Shown here: piece by piece, positions 8,765 through 17,697 of the stretch | Layout of the letters: each line of letters opens with the position of its first letter | Numbering within the stretch: position 1 is the first letter of the stretch | From: UBA10649 sp965278945 | GTDB lineage: Bacteria; Actinomycetota; Actinomycetes; S36-B12 | Reading direction: 5' to 3' | DNA: 64,000 nt | NCBI GenBank assembly: GCA_965278945.1 | Contig: OZ257128.1 | Location: 744,001-808,000 of the forward strand | Translations under genes and position numbers: made by a program | Notes under the pieces: model-generated | What the model saw: the letters and a program-made list of their open reading frames with translations, nothing else | What the model was told of the DNA's origin: nothing | Database searches by the model: none

Positions 8765-9748
8765 ATGACCACACCAATCGCAGAAACTCCCCGCGCACAG
8801 ACGACGATCATCGTGCCTGCCTCGCAGCCGATGGTCGCGCTGCTGGGCACTCGCGACGAGTTCCTTCGTCTTGTCGAGAATGCCTTCCCATCAGCGGACA
8901 TCCTCGCTCGTGGCAACGAGATCACTGTCACGGGAACGCCAGAGGACGTCGGCATCATCGACACCCTCATCGGCGACATGCTGTCGATGCTGCGCACGGG
9001 CCAGGCACTGTCCTCCGAATCCGTCGAGCGCAGCATCGGCCTGATGCGATCGGGCACGAGACCCAGCGATGTGCTGACGGGCAACATCCTGAGCAACCGC
9101 GGCCGCACGATCCGCGCGAAGACCCTGAACCAGAAGCGCTACGTCGATGCGATCGACAACAACACGATCGTCTTCGGCATCGGGCCAGCGGGAACGGGCA
9201 AGACCTACCTCGCGGTCGCCAAGGCGGTCCAGGCGCTTCAGGCAAAGCGAATCAATCGCATCGTTCTCACGCGTCCGGCGGTCGAAGCGGGCGAGCGGCT
9301 TGGCTTCCTGCCGGGAACACTGTCGGAGAAGATCGATCCGTACCTGCGGCCTCTCTACGACGCGTTGCACGACATGATCGACCCGGATTCGATCCCGCGC
9401 CTTATCACCAGCGGCACCATCGAGATCGCACCCCTCGCCTACATGCGCGGGCGCACTCTCAACGACTCCTTCATCATCCTCGACGAGGCGCAGAACACCA
9501 CCGCGGAGCAGATGAAGATGTTCCTCACCCGATTGGGCTTCGGCTCGACCATGGTCGTCACCGGTGACATCACCCAGGTGGACCTGCCCGGTGGTGCCAC
9601 AAGCGGGCTTCGCGTCGTGGCGGAGATCCTCGAAGGCATCGAGGACGTCGCATTCTCGCGACTGACCTCGCACGACGTCGTCCGCCACAAGCTGGTCGGG
9701 CGGATCGTCGAGGCCTACGAGCAGCATGATGCCAAGCGAGCCGAGTGA
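8765..9748 (+). CDS. phoH: PhoH-family ATPase
   Basis: P-loop ATPase of the PhoH-like (YbeZ) group, found next to ybeY and linked to ribosomal RNA maturation. ATG 8,765 is preceded by GGAAAGG. The open frame extends upstream to 8,600 only as an overlap with the HIT gene. The product is 327 residues with Walker A GPAGTGKT near residue 140 and Walker B FIILDEAQNTT near 238. The stop overlaps the possible GTG 9,745 of ybeY, so translation may be coupled. Confidence 0.94.
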   Translation: MTTPIAETPRAQTTIIVPASQPMVALLGTRDEFLRLVENAFPSADILARGNEITVTGTPEDVGIIDTLIGDMLSMLRTGQALSSESVERSIGLMRSGTRPSDVLTGNILSNRGRTIRAKTLNQKRYVDAIDNNTIVFGIGPAGTGKTYLAVAKAVQALQAKRINRIVLTRPAVEAGERLGFLPGTLSEKIDPYLRPLYDALHDMIDPDSIPRLITSGTIEIAPLAYMRGRTLNDSFIILDEAQNTTAEQMKMFLTRLGFGSTMVVTGDITQVDLPGGATSGLRVVAEILEGIEDVAFSRLTSHDVVRHKLVGRIVEAYEQHDAKRAE

Positions 9749-9768
9749 GACCGTCTAGCCTGACCACC

Positions 9769-10218
9769 ATGAATGTGACGGTCTCGAACGAGTCCGGTCG
9801 ACCCTGCGACGAGGCCGCGCTCGAGCGGCTCGCCGTGTACCTGTTCGGCGCGCTTCGCCTGGACGCCGAGTGCGAACTGGGGATCACCCTCGTCGACCTC
9901 GAACGCATCACGACGCTGCACGAGGACTGGATGAACGAGCCCGGCCCGACGGACGTGCTGTCGTTCCCGATCGACGAACTCCGGTCGGCGCCCCTTGACG
10001 AGGATCCCGTCGCCGGCATCCTCGGAGACATCGTGCTGTGCCCGGACTACCTGCCGCCCCAGGCCGCGGCCGCCGGACGCACCCTCGACGAGGAGATGCA
10101 GTTCCTCACGACGCACGGGGTCCTGCACCTCATCGGCTACGACCACCAGACTCCCGAGGAGTATGCGGCGATGTTCGCGCTGCAGGACGAGTTGCTCGCA
10201 GGGTGGACCGCGCGATGA
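9769..10218 (+). CDS. ybeY: Endoribonuclease YbeY (rRNA maturation factor)
   Basis: Zinc-dependent endoribonuclease in 16S rRNA 3'-end processing and late ribosome quality control. The metal-binding signature HGVLHLIGYDH is near residue 117, and the product is 149 residues, normal for the family. ATG 9,769 fits the family start; GTG 9,745, which overlaps the phoH stop, would add eight residues and cannot be excluded because neither has a clear ribosome-binding site. The stop overlaps the next gene by four bases (ATGA). Confidence 0.95.
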   Translation: MNVTVSNESGRPCDEAALERLAVYLFGALRLDAECELGITLVDLERITTLHEDWMNEPGPTDVLSFPIDELRSAPLDEDPVAGILGDIVLCPDYLPPQAAAAGRTLDEEMQFLTTHGVLHLIGYDHQTPEEYAAMFALQDELLAGWTAR

Positions 10219-11522
10219 CCAGCGATGCACTTCTGCTCATTCTCGCGGCCGTCCTGATCGTCGTCGCGATGCTGCTGATCATGGCCGAGACCGCGATCGG
10301 ACGAGTGTCCCGAAGCCAGATCGAGGACGTGCGACGCGAGGACGGCAAGCGCGCCGAGCGCCTACTGACAGTGATCGGCGATCGCGCCCGCTACGTCAAC
10401 GTCCTGCTCTTCCTCTCGACCATTGCCACGGTCACGGCGACGGTCATCGTCGGCTACGTCTGCGTCGACGGGATCGTCGTGGCAAGTGGCGAGTCGGCCG
10501 CGTGGGCGATGCTGATCGCCGTCGTGATCATGGTGACCGTGTCGTACGTCGTGCTGGGCGTCGCTGCTCGCACATTGGGTCGCCAGCACGCGGAGGCGAT
10601 CGCCCTCACGGCGGCCGGCCCGGCCCGCCTGCTCGCGGCGCTCCTTGGCCCGGTGACCAAGCTGCTCATCGTCATCGGCAATGCGCTGACGCCCGGCAAG
10701 GGCTATCGCGAGGGACCCTTCGCCTCTCAGGCGGAACTGCGCGAGATGGTGGATCTCGCCGAAGCCGACGACCTCATCGAGGACGACGAGCGGCAGATGA
10801 TCCACTCCGTGTTCGAACTGGGCGACACGTTCGCGCGCGAGGTGATGGTCCCGCGCACGGAGATCGTCTTCATCGACCGCACGAAGACCCTTCGGCAGGC
10901 GATGTTCCTGTGCCTTCGCTCGGGCTTCTCCCGCATCCCGGTGATGGGCGAGAACGCTGATGACGTCGTCGGGATCGTCTACCTCAAGGACGTCGTGCGT
11001 CGTTCGTTCGAGCATCGCGACGCGGAGAACAGCGAGCTCGTCGAGTCGTTGATGCGTGCGCCGTACTTCGTGCCGGACAGCAAGCCTGCCGACGCGCTGC
11101 TACGGGAGATGCAGGCGGCACGCGTTCACATGGCGGTCGTTGTCGATGAGTACGGCGGCACGGCCGGATTGGTGACGATCGAGGACATCCTCGAGGAGAT
11201 CGTCGGCGAGATCGCCGACGAGTACGACACCGCGGCACCCGAGGTCACCGAACTTCCGTCCGGTGCTTTCCGCGTGCTCGCCCGCATGCATGTCGACGAC
11301 TTCGCCGAGCTAATCGGCATTGAGGTCGACTCCGAGGACGAGGGCGTCGACACGGTCCTGGGACTGGTGGCCAAGCGACTGGGTCGGGTGCCGATTCCCG
11401 GTGCGAGCGTGCGGCAGGGGGACTGGCTGCTGACGGCGGAGCAGGGGGCCGGACGCCGCAACCGCATCGGCACCGTGCTCGCACAGCCCGACGTACAGTC
11501 AGACACCGAGTCCGATGACTGA
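10215..11522 (+). CDS. CNNM/CorC-type transporter-associated protein (DUF21, CBS pair)
   Basis: Membrane protein of the hemolysin C/CNNM group, linked to Mg2+ or Co2+ efflux. The 435 residues hold an N-terminal DUF21 domain with hydrophobic segments around residues 5-25, 60-80 and 95-115, then a tandem CBS pair (EVMVPRTEI and later VDEYGGTAGLVTIEDILEEIVGEI), then the CorC/HlyC C-terminal domain. It overlaps ybeY by ATGA and the following small gene by eight bases, so it lies inside one long operon. The transported ion cannot be read from the sequence. Confidence 0.93.
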   Translation: MTSDALLLILAAVLIVVAMLLIMAETAIGRVSRSQIEDVRREDGKRAERLLTVIGDRARYVNVLLFLSTIATVTATVIVGYVCVDGIVVASGESAAWAMLIAVVIMVTVSYVVLGVAARTLGRQHAEAIALTAAGPARLLAALLGPVTKLLIVIGNALTPGKGYREGPFASQAELREMVDLAEADDLIEDDERQMIHSVFELGDTFAREVMVPRTEIVFIDRTKTLRQAMFLCLRSGFSRIPVMGENADDVVGIVYLKDVVRRSFEHRDAENSELVESLMRAPYFVPDSKPADALLREMQAARVHMAVVVDEYGGTAGLVTIEDILEEIVGEIADEYDTAAPEVTELPSGAFRVLARMHVDDFAELIGIEVDSEDEGVDTVLGLVAKRLGRVPIPGASVRQGDWLLTAEQGAGRRNRIGTVLAQPDVQSDTESDD

Positions 11523-11850
11523 CCTGGACGCTGAGGACGCGAAGCTCCTGACCCTCGCCCGTGGCGCGCGCGGCCGCATTGGTGCGCAGTCCGGCGCCGC
11601 ACTTCGCGACGAGACCGGACGCACCTACTCGTCGGCGAATGTGGACCTGCCCTCCGTCCGGCTGTCCGCGCTCGTCCTCGTGGTCGCGCAGGCGGCCGCC
11701 TCTGGCGCGCGTGGGATCGAGGCCGCCGTCGTGGTCGGAATCGAGGCAAGCGACGACGATGTCGTGGCGGTCCGTGACCTGGGCGGGGCGGGCGTGCCCG
11801 TCCTCGTCTGCAGCACCGACGGCAGCGTCACCGCTCGAGTCATCACGTGA
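11515..11850 (+). CDS. Cytidine-deaminase-like protein without catalytic motifs
   Basis: The 111 residues match the small proteins between the CNNM gene and era in actinomycetes (Rv2365c-like). The start of the fold is recognisable (LLTLARGARGRIGAQSGAAL, then GRTYSSANVDLPSV), but the zinc ligands of true cytidine deaminase, (H/C)AE and PCxxC, are absent, so deaminase activity is not expected. It overlaps the preceding gene by eight bases and the following transporter by GTGA. A structural or regulatory role is inference. Confidence 0.75.
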   Translation: MTDLDAEDAKLLTLARGARGRIGAQSGAALRDETGRTYSSANVDLPSVRLSALVLVVAQAAASGARGIEAAVVVGIEASDDDVVAVRDLGGAGVPVLVCSTDGSVTARVIT

Positions 11851-12737
11851 GTTCCTCCCGAACCGCTGCCCTCGCCGTCATGGGAGCGGCGGTGCTCTTC
11901 GGGACCTCGGGCACGTCCCTTCAGCTGATCGCACCCGATGCGCCGACTGCCTCGGTCGCCGCGCTGCGCCTACTCATCGGCTCGGCAGGCCTGGTCGCCG
12001 TCGTCTGCATCCGCCTAGGCGGCGGTGTGCTCACCAAACTGTGGCGAACCCCGCTGGTGTGGCTCATGGGCCTCGCGGTCGCCGGGTACCAGGCCCTGTT
12101 CTTCTTCGGCACGTCGAGTGCGGGCGTCGCGGTCGGAACGCTGATCAGCCTTGGCGTCGCCCCGTTCCTCGCGGGGATCATCGGCTGGCTGGTCCGCGAG
12201 GGCGCACCGGGCTGGCTGTGGGCCGCGTCAACTGTGGTGGCCATCGTCGGACTATGCCTGCTGATGGCGGGCAGCCTTGATACCGGCGAGCCGATCGGGA
12301 TGGTCGCCGCGGCGGGAGCGGGTGCCTGCTACGCGATCTACACAGTCCTCGGCGTGCGCCTGTCTCGGGGCGGGCATGCACCGAGCGCTGTCCTCGCGGC
12401 GTCATTCACGGTCGGCGCACTCCTGCTCCTGCCCGCCATCATCGGGACCACCTGGTGGCTGTCGCCGAGCGGCGCGCTTGAGGTGCTGTGGCTCGGACTG
12501 GTCACGACGACCGCTGGCTACCTGTTGTTCGGCATCGGTCTGCGAGTACTGCAGCCCGGGCATATCGCGACCCTCACGCTGATGGAGCCCGCGGTCGCCA
12601 CGGTGCTCGGCGTGCTGGTCCTGCATGAGGTAGTCAGTGCAATCGGATGGCTCGGCTGCCTGCTGATCTTCGGTGCTCTAGCGTTGCTAGGACTTGGCGA
12701 AGGACGCCGACGCGTCGTGACAGGAGCAACAGCGTGA
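11847..12737 (+). CDS. DMT-superfamily transporter (EamA)
   Basis: Inner-membrane exporter of the drug/metabolite transporter superfamily. The 296 residues begin with GTG and have about ten hydrophobic segments in two EamA repeats; the second starts around residue 150 (GMVAAAGAGACYAIYTVLG). Start and stop both overlap neighbouring genes by four bases (GTGA), so it is translated with the era cluster. It is not part of the conserved core set here and is probably a passenger. The substrate is unknown. Confidence 0.88.
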   Translation: MSSSRTAALAVMGAAVLFGTSGTSLQLIAPDAPTASVAALRLLIGSAGLVAVVCIRLGGGVLTKLWRTPLVWLMGLAVAGYQALFFFGTSSAGVAVGTLISLGVAPFLAGIIGWLVREGAPGWLWAASTVVAIVGLCLLMAGSLDTGEPIGMVAAAGAGACYAIYTVLGVRLSRGGHAPSAVLAASFTVGALLLLPAIIGTTWWLSPSGALEVLWLGLVTTTAGYLLFGIGLRVLQPGHIATLTLMEPAVATVLGVLVLHEVVSAIGWLGCLLIFGALALLGLGEGRRRVVTGATA

Positions 12738-13648
12738 CCTTCCGCAGTGGATTCGTCTGCCTGGTGGGACGGCCCAATGCCGGGAAGTCGACGCTGACCA
12801 ATGCCCTCGTCGGCCGCAAGGTGGCCATCACCTCAGATCGCCCGCAGACCACGCGCCGCGTGCTGCGTGGTGTCGTGAACCGCCCCGACGGCCAGCTGAT
12901 CATGGTCGACACCCCCGGGCTGCACCGCCCGCGCACGCTGCTCGGCGAGCGGCTCAACGACCAGGTCCGCGAGACCTGGACGAGTGTCGACATCGTCGGC
13001 ATGTGCATCCCCGCCGACCAGTTGGTCGGGCCCGGTGATCGCTTCATCGCCACCCAACTGTCCTTCCTTCGCAAGAAGCCGATCGTTGCTGTCGTCACCA
13101 AGGTCGATACCGTCCCGCGCTCGGTTCTCGCCGAACGGCTGGCCGAGGTGTCGGACCTCGGAGACCAGGTCGGTATCGAGTGGGGCGAGGTCGTTCCCGT
13201 GTCGGCGCTCACCGGCGAGCAGGTGCAATTGCTCGCCGAGCGGCTCATCGCCCACTTGCCCGAAGGACCCGTCCTGTTCCCCGACGGTGACTCAGCCGAG
13301 GAGCCGCTCGAGATCGCGGTCGCCGAGCTCATCCGCGAGGCCGCTCTCGACGGCGTCGAGGACGAGCTTCCGCACTCGATCGCGGTCGTGGTCGACGAGA
13401 TCGAGCCGCGGCTGGACCGGCCCGTGGACCGTCCGCTGACCGATGTGCGCGCATCGCTGTTCGTCGAGCGTGACTCGCAGAAGTCCATCGTGATCGGTAA
13501 GGCCGGCTCACGACTGAAGGTGGTCGGCAGCAGGGCGCGCAAGGAGATCGAACTCCTGCTCGGCGTGCCGATCTATCTGGACATCAGGGTCAAGGTCGCC
13601 AAGGACTGGCAGAAGGACCCGAAGCAACTGCGCCGCCTCGGCTTCTAA
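12734..13648 (+). CDS. era: GTPase Era
   Basis: Essential GTPase that binds the 3' end of 16S rRNA during 30S assembly. The 304 residues have G1 GRPNAGKST at about 11-19, G3 DTPG, G4 as TKVD rather than NKxD, and a C-terminal KH domain with IVIGKAGSRLKVVG. The GTG start at 12,734 overlaps the transporter stop. The operon ends here: a long perfect inverted repeat follows and the next gene is on the other strand. Confidence 0.96.
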   Translation: MTFRSGFVCLVGRPNAGKSTLTNALVGRKVAITSDRPQTTRRVLRGVVNRPDGQLIMVDTPGLHRPRTLLGERLNDQVRETWTSVDIVGMCIPADQLVGPGDRFIATQLSFLRKKPIVAVVTKVDTVPRSVLAERLAEVSDLGDQVGIEWGEVVPVSALTGEQVQLLAERLIAHLPEGPVLFPDGDSAEEPLEIAVAELIREAALDGVEDELPHSIAVVVDEIEPRLDRPVDRPLTDVRASLFVERDSQKSIVIGKAGSRLKVVGSRARKEIELLLGVPIYLDIRVKVAKDWQKDPKQLRRLGF

Positions 13649-13650
13649 CC

Positions 13651-13719
13651 CCTCGCCGACCTTGAGGTTGGCGTGGCTTTCGATGCCGTGAACGCACGCC
13701 AACCTCAAGGTCGGCGAGG
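13651..13719. terminator. Perfect 25-bp inverted repeat between convergent genes
   Basis: The arms at 13,651-13,675 and 13,695-13,719 are exact reverse complements, starting CCTCGCCGACCTTGAGGTTG, around a 19-base loop. It lies two bases past the era stop and 11 bases past the end of the convergent AI-2E-family gene, so it can serve as a shared bidirectional terminator. No T-tract follows on either side. A stem this long and perfect is unusual and could instead be a small repeat element. Confidence 0.65.
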
Positions 13720-13729
13720 TGAGTTCGGA

Positions 13730-14884
13730 TCAGTCGGCGCGGCGCTCCACGAAGGGGTGCAGTTCGTAGCGCTGCCCGTAGGCCTCGATCACCGCGATGA
13801 CTATGGCTACCAGCGGGATGCCGATGAGCGCGCCGATGGGACCGAAGAGGGCTGCGCCAATGAACACGGCCGCCAGCGCGACGCCCGAGTTGATGTCCAT
13901 CGTCTTCGTCGAAATACGAGGCGTGAAGACGTAGTTCTCGATCTGCTGGTAGACCGTGGCGAACAGCACGATCCACAAGATGTCGAGCGGATCCTCGAAA
14001 GCCGCGAACAGGGCCGGCAGCGCCACCCCGATATAGGTGCCGATGGTCGGAATGAACTGGCTGACGACTCCGGCGAAGATGCCCATCGGGAGCCAGTACG
14101 GCACGTCGATGAGATAGAAGAAGCCGACGTGGAAGATCGCGGACAAGGTGGCGAGCGCCATCTTCGAGATGACGAAGCCACCGGCCTTGGTAACCGAGAT
14201 GTCCCAGACCTTGATGAACATGACCTGCTGCGCCGGCTTGAGCCAGGAGGCGATGAAGCGCTTGATCCGTGGCGCGTTGGCGGAGAAGTAGAAGGCAAAG
14301 ACGACCACGGTGATGAAGTCGACGATGACGCTGACGACTCCAGCGAAGACGCCGAGGATGCCGCCCGCCAGCCCGGTCGCGATATCGGTGATCTGCTCGG
14401 AGGTGAGGTTGAGGTTGTCGATGATCTCGTTCGGATCGATTCGCGAATCGAAGGTGGAGTTGATCCAGGTGACGATGTCGAGCACGAGCGCGGGCAGGGC
14501 CAGTACGAGGTCGGTGATCTGGGTGGCGAGAACGCCGCCGAACAGCGCGATGAATCCAGCGAGAAGTGCGAGAACCACGATCGACACGACGGCGGTTGCG
14601 ACACCGCGTCGCATGCCCTTGTGCGCCAGCCAGCTGACGACCGGGTCGAAGGAGATCGCCACCAGCCAGGCGAGCAGGAGGTTGAACGCGAACCGGCCGA
14701 GCAGGCTCCATGACCACATGACGACCTGGAACATGACTATCGCGACGAAGATCAGGAGCAGCGTGCGGCGCAGGTACCCGTGATCGAAGGCGATGCGTAC
14801 CGGAAGACCGGGGGCTTCCCGGTCCTGGGGATCGGGTTCCTCGCGCGGACCTTCCGTTGCGCCTGTCGGCGAGGGGTCGCTCAT
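13730..14884 (-). CDS. AI-2E family transporter (PerM/TqsA-type membrane protein)
   Basis: The 384-residue polytopic membrane protein has seven to eight hydrophobic segments and the family signature in its C-terminal half (GVVSQFIPTIGTYIGVALPA, then GPIGALIGIPLVAIVIAVI). Members export signalling molecules or ions; the substrate is not predictable. The acidic N-terminus (about 30 residues rich in P, E and D) is cytoplasmic. It is convergent with era and divergent from recO, with 67 bp between the two starts. Confidence 0.9.
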   Translation of the reverse strand: MSDPSPTGATEGPREEPDPQDREAPGLPVRIAFDHGYLRRTLLLIFVAIVMFQVVMWSWSLLGRFAFNLLLAWLVAISFDPVVSWLAHKGMRRGVATAVVSIVVLALLAGFIALFGGVLATQITDLVLALPALVLDIVTWINSTFDSRIDPNEIIDNLNLTSEQITDIATGLAGGILGVFAGVVSVIVDFITVVVFAFYFSANAPRIKRFIASWLKPAQQVMFIKVWDISVTKAGGFVISKMALATLSAIFHVGFFYLIDVPYWLPMGIFAGVVSQFIPTIGTYIGVALPALFAAFEDPLDILWIVLFATVYQQIENYVFTPRISTKTMDINSGVALAAVFIGAALFGPIGALIGIPLVAIVIAVIEAYGQRYELHPFVERRAD

Positions 14885-14951
14885 GTGGCCTCCCGCGAAC
14901 CTCTCCGTGCGCCGATGCGGTCCGATGCCGCCCGGGTAGAGAGAATGTAGC

Positions 14952-15683
14952 GTGCCCCTCTATCGCGACGAGGCCATCGTGCTGCGCACCCAGAAGCTGG
15001 GCGAGGCCGATCGCATCGTCACCCTCCTCACCCGCGGCCATGGCCGGGTCCGAGGCGTGGCGCGCGGTGTTCGCAAGACATCCAGCCGGATCGGTGCTCG
15101 CCTCGAGCCGTTCAGCCACGTCGATGTCCAGTTGTACGAGGGACGCTCGCTGGACACCGTCACCCAGGTCGAGTCGATCGCAGCGCACGGGGCCCAGCTG
15201 TCGGGTGACTATCCGCGTTGGACGACGGGCACCGCGATGCTCGAGACCGCCGAGCGCCTGACCCCCGAGGAGCGCGAGCCGTCCGTGCAGCAGTTCGCCC
15301 TGCTCGTCGCGGGACTTCGTTCCCTGGTCGGGGAGGACCACGACTCCGAGCTCATCCTCGACTCGTACCTGCTCCGCTCCCTTGCCGTGGCCGGCTGGTC
15401 TCCGTCCTTCGACCAGTGCGCCAGATGCGGTGCCGACGGTCCGCACCGGGCATTCTCGATCCCCAGCGGCGGCCTGGTGTGCACCAACTGCCGCCCGCCC
15501 GGCTCGGCCGCGCCCTCACCGGCGACAATCGCCCTGCTCGGTGCGCTGCTGAGCGGGGACTGGGCGGTGGCGGACGCCAGCGAGGACCGCGACCGACGCG
15601 AGGCGAGCGGCCTGGTCGCCGCGTTCCTTCAGTGGCACCTGGAACGGGGACTGAGGTCCCTGCCGCTCGTGGATCGGAGGTAG
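14952..15683 (+). CDS. recO: DNA repair protein RecO
   Basis: Recombination mediator that loads RecA with RecR on SSB-coated gaps. The 243 residues begin with GTG and the typical MPLYRDEAIVLRTQKLGEAD in an OB fold, then a helical region and a zinc site with CARCG (about residue 157) and CTNC (about 181). It is followed three bases later by uppS, as in most actinomycetes. Confidence 0.95.
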   Translation: MPLYRDEAIVLRTQKLGEADRIVTLLTRGHGRVRGVARGVRKTSSRIGARLEPFSHVDVQLYEGRSLDTVTQVESIAAHGAQLSGDYPRWTTGTAMLETAERLTPEEREPSVQQFALLVAGLRSLVGEDHDSELILDSYLLRSLAVAGWSPSFDQCARCGADGPHRAFSIPSGGLVCTNCRPPGSAAPSPATIALLGALLSGDWAVADASEDRDRREASGLVAAFLQWHLERGLRSLPLVDRR

Positions 15684-15686
15684 AAG

Positions 15687-16484
15687 GTGGCTCGACGTTC
15701 GCGCACTCCCGCGCGCCAGCCGACACCGCATCCCTCGGGCGCGGTCGTTCCCGCCATTCCCTCCGAGTTCGTGCCACGCCACGTCGCGCTCGTCATGGAC
15801 GGCAACGGTCGCTGGGCCAAGGAGCGCGGCCTGCCCCGCACAGCAGGGCACGAGGCCGGGGAGGCGAGCCTGTTCGACTGCGTCGAGGGGGCGCTCGAGC
15901 TCGGCGTCGGATGGTTGTCGGCCTATGCCTTCTCGACGGAGAACTGGAAGCGCTCGCCCGATGAGGTGAGGTTCCTCATGGGCTTCAACCGCGACGTGAT
16001 CCGGCGGCGCCGCGACGAGATGAACGAGCTCGGCGTGCGCGTGCGCTGGGCCGGTCGCCGCCCGCGTTTATGGCGAAGCGTCATCAACGAACTCGAGGCG
16101 GCCGAGCAGTTGACCGAAGCCAACACGAAACTTACCCTGACCATGTGCGTGAACTACGGCGGTCGTGCCGAGATCGCTGATGCCGCCGCCGCGCTGGCTC
16201 GCGACGTGCGCGTTGGCCGCGTCGATCCCGATCGCATCGACGAGAAGCTCTTCGCGAAGTACCTGGACGAGTCCGACATGCCCGATGTAGACCTGTTCGT
16301 GCGGACGTCGGGCGAGCAGCGAACGAGCAACTTCCTGCTGTGGCAGTCGGCGTACGCCGAGTTCGTGTTCATGGACACGTTGTGGCCGGACTTCGACCGG
16401 CGGCACCTGTGGCGCGCCTGCGAGATCTACGCCTCGCGCGATCGCCGTTACGGCGGAGCGGTACCGAACGAGGGCCTGATCTAG
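15687..16484 (+). CDS. uppS: Isoprenyl (undecaprenyl) diphosphate synthase
   Basis: cis-Prenyltransferase that condenses isopentenyl diphosphate with allylic diphosphates to make the lipid carrier of peptidoglycan. The 265 residues begin with GTG. The catalytic signature MDGNGRWAKERGLPRTAGH starts at about residue 37 (Asp38), with FSTENWKR and RTSGEQRTSNFLLWQSAYAEF further on. The actinobacterial chain length (often decaprenyl) cannot be read here. It is convergent with zur, the two stop codons overlapping. Confidence 0.95.
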   Translation: MARRSRTPARQPTPHPSGAVVPAIPSEFVPRHVALVMDGNGRWAKERGLPRTAGHEAGEASLFDCVEGALELGVGWLSAYAFSTENWKRSPDEVRFLMGFNRDVIRRRRDEMNELGVRVRWAGRRPRLWRSVINELEAAEQLTEANTKLTLTMCVNYGGRAEIADAAAALARDVRVGRVDPDRIDEKLFAKYLDESDMPDVDLFVRTSGEQRTSNFLLWQSAYAEFVFMDTLWPDFDRRHLWRACEIYASRDRRYGGAVPNEGLI

Positions 16485-16876
16485 GCGCTGCACTCCGCGC
16501 AGACCCCGAACAGCTCGAGGGAATGGCTGACGTCGCTGAACCCGTGCTGCGCTGCAACCTGATCGGCCCATGACTCCACGGCAGGACCGGCAATCTCGAC
16601 GGTTCGACCGCACTGCCGGCACACCAGATGGTGATGATGCTCCGTCCCGCACTTGCGGTAGACGGTCTCGCCGTCGTCATTGACGAGCAGGTCGACGTCA
16701 CCTGATGCCGCGAGTGCCTGCAGCGAGCGGTAGACGGTGGTGAGCCCTACGGACTCCCCGGCCTGGCGCAGCAGGTCGTGCACCTCCTGTGCGGAACGGA
16801 ATCCGTCCTGACCCGCCAGGAGGTCCTTCACCGCGGTGCGCTGTCGGGTCTGGCGAACCGGGGGACTGGAGTTCAT
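16481..16876 (-). CDS. zur: Fur-family zinc uptake regulator (Zur)
   Basis: Metal-sensing repressor, 131 residues: an N-terminal winged helix (RQTRQRTAVKDLL, GLTTVYRSLQAL) and a C-terminal dimer domain with the metal ligands HHHHLVCRQCG and a terminal CAEC. The zinc assignment comes from position: it overlaps znuB by four bases (ATGA) and is last in a znuA-znuC-znuB-zur run. It should repress the znuA promoter through the palindrome at 19,398-19,412 when zinc is plentiful. Confidence 0.9.
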   Translation of the reverse strand: MNSSPPVRQTRQRTAVKDLLAGQDGFRSAQEVHDLLRQAGESVGLTTVYRSLQALAASGDVDLLVNDDGETVYRKCGTEHHHHLVCRQCGRTVEIAGPAVESWADQVAAQHGFSDVSHSLELFGVCAECSA

Positions 16877-17697
16877 GTCGCCTCCCTGTTGCGTCGGCGG
16901 ATCGGGACGGCGATGACGGCGAGGACGGCGAAGCAGGCGAGGGCGACGAGAACGATGGTCGGTCCGGGCGGCACCTCGACGTAGAACGAGCCGACCAGTC
17001 CCGTGACGCTGGCCACCAGACCCAGGACGATCGCGAGAACCGCGGTCCCGCGAAAGGACCTCGTCACCTGCTGCGCGGCCGCGACCGGGACGATCATGAT
17101 CGCGCTGACGAGCAGCAGGCCGACCACGCGCATTCCGACGACGACGACGACGGCAGCGAGCACGGCCATCAACGTGCTCATCGCGCGCACCTTGATTCCC
17201 TGCACTGCCGCGACGTCGGGATCGAGGCTGACGGCGAACAGCTCGCGACCGAGGATCGTGATGACAACGATGACGAAAAGGCAGAGCACACCGAGTGCGA
17301 CGAGGTCGCCTTCGGCCACCGTGGACAGGGAGCCGAAGAGATACGAGTTCAGCGACGCGGTTCCGCGTCCGGGCGCAAGTGACGCGAACATCACGCCCCC
17401 GGCGATGCCACCGTAGAAGAGCAGGGCAAGGGCGACGTCGCCTGCCGTACGGCTTCGGTACCGGATGAACTCGATGAGGAATGCGCCCAGGACAGCGGCG
17501 GCCATCGCCGTGGGTATCGGCGCAGTGCCGAGCAGGAAGGCCAGGCCGACACCGGTCAGAGCCACGTGCCCCATGCCGTCACCCAGCAATGCGAGGCGTC
17601 GCTGGACGAGGAAGACGCCGACCAGCGGAGCGATCAGGCCGACGAGCGCCGCTGCGACCAAGGCGCGACGCATGAAATCGAAGTCGAGGATGTCCAT
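16873..17697 (-). CDS. znuB: Zinc ABC transporter permease
   Basis: The 274-residue inner-membrane permease has about eight hydrophobic segments and the ABC-3 family core (LALLGDGMGHVALTGVGLAF, MRVVGLLLVSAIMIVPVAAA). It shares one base with the znuC stop and four with the zur start, so the three are translationally coupled. Metal specificity is inferred from the neighbouring Zur-type regulator and ZnuA-type binding protein; manganese cannot be strictly excluded. Confidence 0.9.
   Translation of the reverse strand: MDILDFDFMRRALVAAALVGLIAPLVGVFLVQRRLALLGDGMGHVALTGVGLAFLLGTAPIPTAMAAAVLGAFLIEFIRYRSRTAGDVALALLFYGGIAGGVMFASLAPGRGTASLNSYLFGSLSTVAEGDLVALGVLCLFVIVVITILGRELFAVSLDPDVAAVQGIKVRAMSTLMAVLAAVVVVVGMRVVGLLLVSAIMIVPVAAAQQVTRSFRGTAVLAIVLGLVASVTGLVGSFYVEVPPGPTIVLVALACFAVLAVIAVPIRRRNREAT

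Noticed and set aside
12734..13648. TKVD in Era considered a defective G4 motif
   Set aside because: Threonine is an accepted variant of the NKxD motif in GTPases and the rest of Era is intact.
13590..15446. 618-codon minus-strand open frame over recO and the AI-2E-family gene
   Set aside because: Out of frame with the real AI-2E gene and antisense to recO; composition is non-protein-like.
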